Assembly: GCA_954871525.1 (NCBI GenBank)
Contig: OX940872.1
Span: forward strand, 23,841,746 to 23,905,745
Reading direction: 5' to 3'
DNA from: Parietaria judaica
Lineage: Eukaryota > Streptophyta > Magnoliopsida > Rosales > Urticaceae
Length of the DNA stretch: 64,000 nucleotides
The notes below the pieces were generated by a model. The model was not told where the DNA came from, did not search any database, and was given only the letters and a program-made list of their open reading frames with translations. Both the position numbers and the translations under genes were made by a program. Of the stretch, positions 59,094 to 64,000 are shown piece by piece (the first letter of the stretch is position 1; every line of letters begins with the position of its first letter).

Positions 59094-59767
59094 GGGAAAA
59101 TAGCGGCGAAAGGGCCCTGACTCTGCATATCTGTTGCATTTAAGTCCCTATAGTTAAATTTTAGTGATAAAACTCCATGCCGTTAGAATCTTGTTCCCCA
59201 TTAGTCTTTATGTCATTATCATATTGTTAAGTGCCACATTGGCTGCATACTTGTCATCCATGTCACCAAAATTTTAAGGCAAAATTACTAATAGTAAAAA
59301 ATTCAAAAAAAATAAAATTCTGTACTGTTAAATCCACATATCATAATGAAATTAAGCCACATTTTCAATGGATCCACTATTTTGAAAATTCTTGTTGTTT
59401 TCTTATTTCTTTGCGACTTAATTTTATCGTTTACATATATTTTTATTTTCTATCTTGAAATTCTGTAATCAACGCTAGAATTGGATCTATAGCTTATAAT
59501 TGTGGATCCATAAAAAAGGTGACTTAATTTCACAGCGTACGTGAATTTAACGGTTTAGAAGTTTTTAGTATTTTATACTTTTGCCTTTTTTTTTTATGAC
59601 ATGGATGACACATATATAGCCAGCGTGGCACGTAACAATATGATAACGGCAGGAGGACTGATGTGCAATAAGATTCTAACGATAGGAACTTGTGCTACTA
59701 AAATTTGAGTATAGAAACTTAACTGCAACAAATATACAGAGTTGAAGACTTTCGTCGATATTTTCCC
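59094..59767. mobile_element. Mutator-type foldback MITE
   Basis: Arms starting GGGAAAATAKCGRCGAAAG pair over about 190 bases (TTAGAATCTTRTT and GTCATCCATGTCA in both arms). The flanks AAAAGTTTA (59085-59093) and AAAAATTTA (59768-59776) are a 9-bp duplication with one change. Non-coding; an internal frame is chance. Confidence 0.87.
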
Positions 59768-60189
59768 AAAAATTTATACGCGTGCATGTTATTTTACACT
59801 CATGGTTCAAATCTGCAACTTATTATTAATTTATTATTCTTCCAAAACATAATAAGAATCAAATTTAGCAACTTGTATAAATGAAATCCTATACAACTTT
59901 TAGTACACAAATTCAATATTTATCGGGTCTCTCTCTCATATTTTTATTGGCACGAGAAATTTAATGCTCGGTGGGGATAAGCTATGCTAATTAATAACTT
60001 AATGTTCACACTAAGGTTCAACTTACCGATGTTACCGATAAACCGATTATCGTTTTCGATGGATTAATCGATAGCTTATCGATTAACCGACGGAAAACCT
60101 ATAATACTGTAGCTTACAGATTATCGATACTTTTCGATACTTTTCGACAGAAAACTTATAAAATATTTTGATAATATCATACCTCTAAT
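59768..60189. repeat. Intergenic with CGAT-rich repeat (60011-60180)
   Basis: AAGGTTCAACTTACCGATG starts a patch dense in ATCGATA and CGATTATCG motifs, like 6400-6585 and 28090-28200. It abuts the hAT element. 59777-60010 shows nothing. Confidence 0.55.
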
Positions 60190-61670
60190 TAGTCCTGTCC
60201 AATCGGGGGCGGGCCCACGGGCAGCCTGCTACCCGTCAGTCGACGACGGGTCACGCGGGTAGTGAAGCCCGAGGTGGCTCGGGTCAACCCGGCCCGTGGC
60301 CCGAGTAAAACTGCCCCGCCCGCAGCCCGAGATGCTGACGGGCCCACGAGCTGCAGTGTTTTTTTTTTTTTTTTTTTTTTCTAAAGCATGATGACCGTTG
60401 GATTACTCAAGTGGCTGCAAATCTAATGGCTGAGGGAATTTTCAAAGGGAGCAGAGAAAAGTACCAATTCATTTAAGGGGGCTGACACTAATTGTTAAAA
60501 TAGATAGGTATAAGTACCAGAAGTACACTAAGAACGGCTATTTTGCTGTTTTAATGCTAATAACGGTTAGTTCAGCCCCCAACGAAATGACAAGAAGATA
60601 CGATGATGTGGCGGATGGAAATCAACCAAGCACAAGCGTCATGGGCCCACCGAGACATTCCTTCGTACGCCGAGACGAGCCAAGACGGGTCATCGATGAA
60701 GTGACCAAGTACAAAAATATGCCACCACTCGTGTTCTCAACGGAAGAGCGCACTTTCCCGATCATCAAGTGGTGGGAAGACAACAAGACGGAGTTTCCAA
60801 TTCTATCACGGATGGCACGCGACTTCCTTTGCATCCCGGCTTCGACGGTCTCATCAGAATCCACCTTTAGTCTAAGCAAAAATCTAATTGGCGATCGACG
60901 ACATTCGCTAACGAAGGACCACATCGAGGAGCTTATGATTTTGAGGGATTGGATTAGAGCCGATCGCCGAAAGCACAACTGCACAAGGGAGTCGAAGAAG
61001 TCGAGGCCGAGAATAGTAACATCGCTCAATTCGACCAATTCTACCAAGACAATGAAGAATAACATCGTTGTAATTTTTATCGTTCTTCTTTGTATTTTTG
61101 TTACGAATTTATCAAGCAATATAATATTTATTTTTCATCATCTATGTTTCTATCTTACATACCATATAACTATTTTACAAACCATACGCTTTAGAATAAT
61201 GCAAACTTTGTAAAATGCAAACTTTGTAAATTTTTTAATAAATTAGATGAAGTAAACTTTGTAAACTTAAAATGCAAACTTTGTAAATAATAAGACAAAT
61301 AAGAGAAATAAAGTATAGATATAATATACATATATATCTTATTTTACATCAATATGAACTTGCAAAATGTTTCAATAATTTCAACTTCAACCCCTGCCTA
61401 GCTGCTGGGGCGAGCAGATTTTGATGCTGGGGCAGTGGGGCTTCACTAAATGCAGGAGGGCAGAAGTGCAAATGTGCAACAATTAGATTTAAAAAAAAAA
61501 TAAAAAAAATAAATGGGGGGCGTGCTCGGGCGGGCAGCCTGTGTAGACTTCGGGCTCGGGTCGGGCAGCCCGAGCTGGACTTCGGGCTCAGGCCGAGCAG
61601 CCCGAGCTGGACTCGGGCTCGGGCGGGCTCGGGCTGAGGCCCGTGGGGCCCGCCCGAATGCACAGGAGTA
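60190..61670 (+). mobile_element. Internally deleted hAT element
   Basis: Ends TAGTCCTGTCCAATCGGG and, inverted, TACTCCTGTGCATTCGGG pair closely. They are flanked by an exact 8-bp duplication CCTCTAAT (60182-60189 and 61671-61678). Both subterminal regions are full of GGGCTCGGGC/GCCCGAGC motifs, the kind of repeats hAT transposases bind. At 1481 bp it is far below an autonomous element and keeps only the 3' end of the transposase gene. Confidence 0.95.
60554..61213 (+). pseudogene. hAT transposase C-terminal dimerisation domain (truncated)
   Basis: The frame reads FPIIKWWEDNKTEFPILSRM, ARDFLCIPASTVSSESTFSL and SKNLIGDRRHSLTKDHIEEL, a well-kept hAT family dimerisation domain (about residues 60-145 of this frame) with the conserved WW and SSESTFS features. 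The BED finger and the catalytic residues upstream are gone. The first ATG is not the gene's start. The last 70 codons are hydrophobic AT-rich read-through. It could at most make a dimerising fragment. Confidence 0.9.
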
Positions 61671-61678
61671 CCTCTAAT

Positions 61679-62074
61679 ACAAAACATATATAATGTCATA
61701 CACACACATAGATAATGTCATACACACACATATATAATGTCATACACACATAGTCTAACAAGTCTCAACTATCAAATACAAAGTCTAGTACAAAGATTAA
61801 CAAGTCTCCAACCTCAAAAGTACGACGATCTCCTATGGGCTTCCATAATACCCGAGGCACCACTTGATTCCAAATGCATGTTGCAATATGTCCTCCAAAA
61901 CAAGCCATGTGGTTCGAAGTGCATACGGAAGTTACTCACATGGTAATCATATATGTGTTGCTCCGTAAACACGCCACGAGATGGATACTAGGGATGCGCC
62001 CACACTCCGTTATCGAGCATAGGGTGCGGAGTAGCAAATTGAGTGCTCACGGAAGTACCCATCTTCAAATCTGC
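61679..62074 (-). other. Unidentified coding-like fragment
   Basis: On the minus strand about 62058-61815 reads with one stop as VSTQFATPHPMLDNGVWAHP, then YPSRGVFTEQHIYDYHVSNF and HFEPHGLFWRTYCNMHLES. The composition is protein-like (Trp, Tyr, His, Cys) and unlike random AT-rich sequence, so it may be a decayed transposon or host gene. I do not recognise the family. ACACACATA repeats lie at 61695-61750. Confidence 0.35.
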
Positions 62075-62688
62075 AAAAAATTACCTCAAAAAATCAGACT
62101 CAGATTTCCAAAAATATTTAATAAATGAAAACACCCAAAAAAATGAGTACATTACTGAGAAAATCATCAAAAGAAAAACTTCCCATACTTTCGCCGCAAT
62201 TAAGACAAAAACCAAAATGTCTTCCACTCTGCCAAAAATTCACCTCAAAAAATCAGACTCAGATTTCCAAAAATATTTAATAAATGAAAACACCCAAAAA
62301 AATGAGTACATTACCGAGAAAATCACCAAAAGATAAACTTCCCACACTTTCGCCGAAATTAAGACAAAAACCGAAATGTCGTAAAATATGCAAAAACTTT
62401 AGCTCAAAAAATCATATTAATATTTTAAAAAGTAATTAATAAAGAAAAATACCTAAAAAAATGAGCACAATGCCTTGAAAATCACGAATGCTAAACTTCA
62501 AACTCTTTCGCCGCAATTATGACGAAAACTGAAATACGATCAAATATGCAAATAAAATACACCAAAAAATCACATTAATATTTCAAAAAATAATTTATAA
62601 AGGAAAACACCCAAAAAATGTAGTAGATTACCTCGACAAAACACGCAAGATAAAATTGCAATACTTTTGCCGCAGTTATAGGTGTTGA
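62075..62688. repeat. 160-bp tandem array, four copies
   Basis: Copies start near 62076, 62239, 62398 and 62557, each with CTCAAAAAATCANA, AATAAANGAAAACACCCAAA, TTTCGCCGCAATTA and GACNAAAACCRAAATGTC-like blocks. Copies 1 and 2 are nearly identical; 3 and 4 are diverged. Non-coding. Confidence 0.85.
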
Positions 62689-62692
62689 CGTG

Positions 62693-63535
62693 GTTTCCCA
62701 CCTCAATCAGTCAAGTGTGACTTGTGAGTGTATGATATTTTTGGATGAAGCAATTTGGTGGAATTCGATCTCTCACGTTGCAAGCTCACGATTCACTCAC
62801 GATATATATATAAGTATATAAGCGATATAAATGAGACGAGGGATTTTTTATAGAGGTTCGTCCCAAAGCGGTAGTTGACTACTTCCTCTGTTAGTTTATT
62901 GCAACAATGAACATAGACGGATATCTACAGGCAGCCAGATCACGTCTGAGAGTAGGAAGAAATGGAGATAGAAAGAAAGAACACAATAAGATCTCCAAAT
63001 GACAAGAATGCCGGGTAGAAATTCTTCAGTGTATTCTCTCGAGGTTGTAAGTGTGCGTCCCTGTTGATCTGAGCTTGAGCTTGGCATTTATAGACTTCAA
63101 TTCTTCCCGTTGAACTTCCGGGAATCGAGGGGTCTTCACTCCGTGCTGACCGGGTTGAATGGACGATCTGGCTACACGTGTCCCATGACTTCGTTCTCGT
63201 CGTCGTGTTTGAATTATGCCCGTTGGAGACTTGACTCTGTGCTCCTGGTCTTTCGTCTGAGTTTGAAATGGGATGCCGGGTAGAGAATATGACGACTCTA
63301 CCCTCGTCTTTCTGGGCTGCTACCGAGTGGATTTGGGCTTTAGAACTCATTGGGCCGAGTAGCCTATGTCCGTAGGTTCTTGGTCTGATTGAGAATCTCT
63401 TTGGGCTTCTCAAATGGGCTTTTACGAATACCAGTTTATTTCTTTAAAGCCTTTTATCATGGTTTGTAAATTTAATTAATTCACAACCTTAGCACTTTAT
63501 GTCACATTAAATAATGACGAATTTGTACATCAACA
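62693..63535 (+). mobile_element. Candidate solo LTR (843 bp)
   Basis: It starts TGTTGACGTGG and ends TACATCAACA, giving perfect TGTTGA/TCAACA inverted termini. A TATA-rich stretch near 62801-62830 precedes a leader. No primer-binding site follows and no coding sequence adjoins. A matching target duplication is not visible (left ATAGG, right GTTAG), which lowers confidence. A 157-codon minus-strand frame within it has no recognisable domain. Confidence 0.5.
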
Positions 63536-64000
63536 GTTAGCCCACTACTATAAAAAATACGAAGTAAATTTTATAGTATTTACTCGATGAAATCATGTAA
63601 AATTCGTGCCGGATAGGATTAATTAAATTTGTGACTTTTGCCGCAAATCTGCATAATCCGGGCAGGATTTTGGATAATTTCGAGATCAGATGGACGGATA
63701 GGGTCTTGAAGCTGTAACCGTCGCTTCGAATTTTGGGCGGGAACAGTTACAACACGTGTCCCATTTTGCGGAGTTCGAAGGGAATAAACTCTTCACATTC
63801 TCCTGACACAGCTGTCGTGCTGACGTGTCGCCGGATAGCTCGCTGATCTCAACCGTAGGATGAGGTTTGTTGCGTTTTTCGAGGAAACCCTAACCGTAGG
63901 ATCAGCGACAATTTTCGAGTATAAACACTCGAGTGATTCGCATTAAATGGGCACGTCTCTTCAGCTTCAGCTCGTCACACGTCTTTCGAAGGTAACCTCT
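63536..64000 (+). promoter_or_regulatory. Promoter-like region running off the right edge
   Basis: Contains CACGTG (in AACACGTGTC, near 63754), GACGTGTC near 63821, AAACCCTAACC near 63885 (telo-box) and a TATA candidate TATAAACA at about 63921. CAACCGTAGGAT-type sequence occurs twice (about 63849 and 63892). A gene or LTR element may start just beyond 64000; no coding start is assigned. Confidence 0.35.

Noticed and set aside
62940..63413. 157-codon minus-strand frame
   Set aside because: Contained in the candidate solo LTR; sequence is not like a known protein.

Overview
The window is nuclear DNA from a flowering plant, most likely a eudicot. It is AT-rich, its genes have many introns with GT-AG borders, and it is full of plant-type transposons. 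I see no prokaryotic genes, organellar block, rRNA, tRNA gene or CRISPR array. All calls come from reading the sequence; nothing was searched against a database.

Four host genes look intact. They are a WAT1/nodulin-MtN21-type drug/metabolite transporter (13394-16711, +, 7 exons, 364 aa), an ILR3-like subgroup IVc bHLH factor of iron homeostasis (19745-21794, -, 5 exons, 229 aa), the mitochondrial electron transfer flavoprotein beta subunit ETFB (25478-27826, -, 5 exons, 251 aa) and a single-exon ATL-type RING-H2 ubiquitin ligase (34843-35760, -, 305 aa). A fifth host gene, a small RING-H2 gene (47570-51095, +), has been split by an LTR retrotransposon and again by a LINE, and carries a stop codon. 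The genes share no pathway; they are neighbours in ordinary plant chromatin.

The rest is mobile DNA in layers. 2.0-12.7 kb is one large Mutator-like element (MULE) with about 124-bp terminal inverted repeats. Its two convergent genes, a DUF1985/Ulp1-like cysteine protease and a mudrA-like transposase, are both decayed and flank a 13-copy array with a 189-bp period. 38.5-43.3 kb holds two miniature LTR elements (TRIMs) and a solo LTR that contains a hAT element. 45.8-51.1 kb holds a LINE relic, a Mutator-type foldback element, and the split RING gene with its Ty3/gypsy deletion derivative. 52.5-56.0 kb is a Pack-MULE carrying fragments of an L-type lectin receptor kinase and a GID1 gibberellin receptor next to a 1.7-kb palindromic minisatellite. 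58.9-63.5 kb holds small inverted-repeat elements, a deleted hAT element that keeps the transposase dimerisation domain, a 160-bp tandem array and a second solo LTR. Several insertions have readable target-site duplications, so their boundaries are firm.

The most interesting items are the Ulp1-bearing MULE with its nucleosome-length internal array, the Pack-MULE lectin-GID1 chimera, the doubly interrupted RING gene, and the ATL leader, where a local duplication of the gene start has made an 11-residue upstream ORF.
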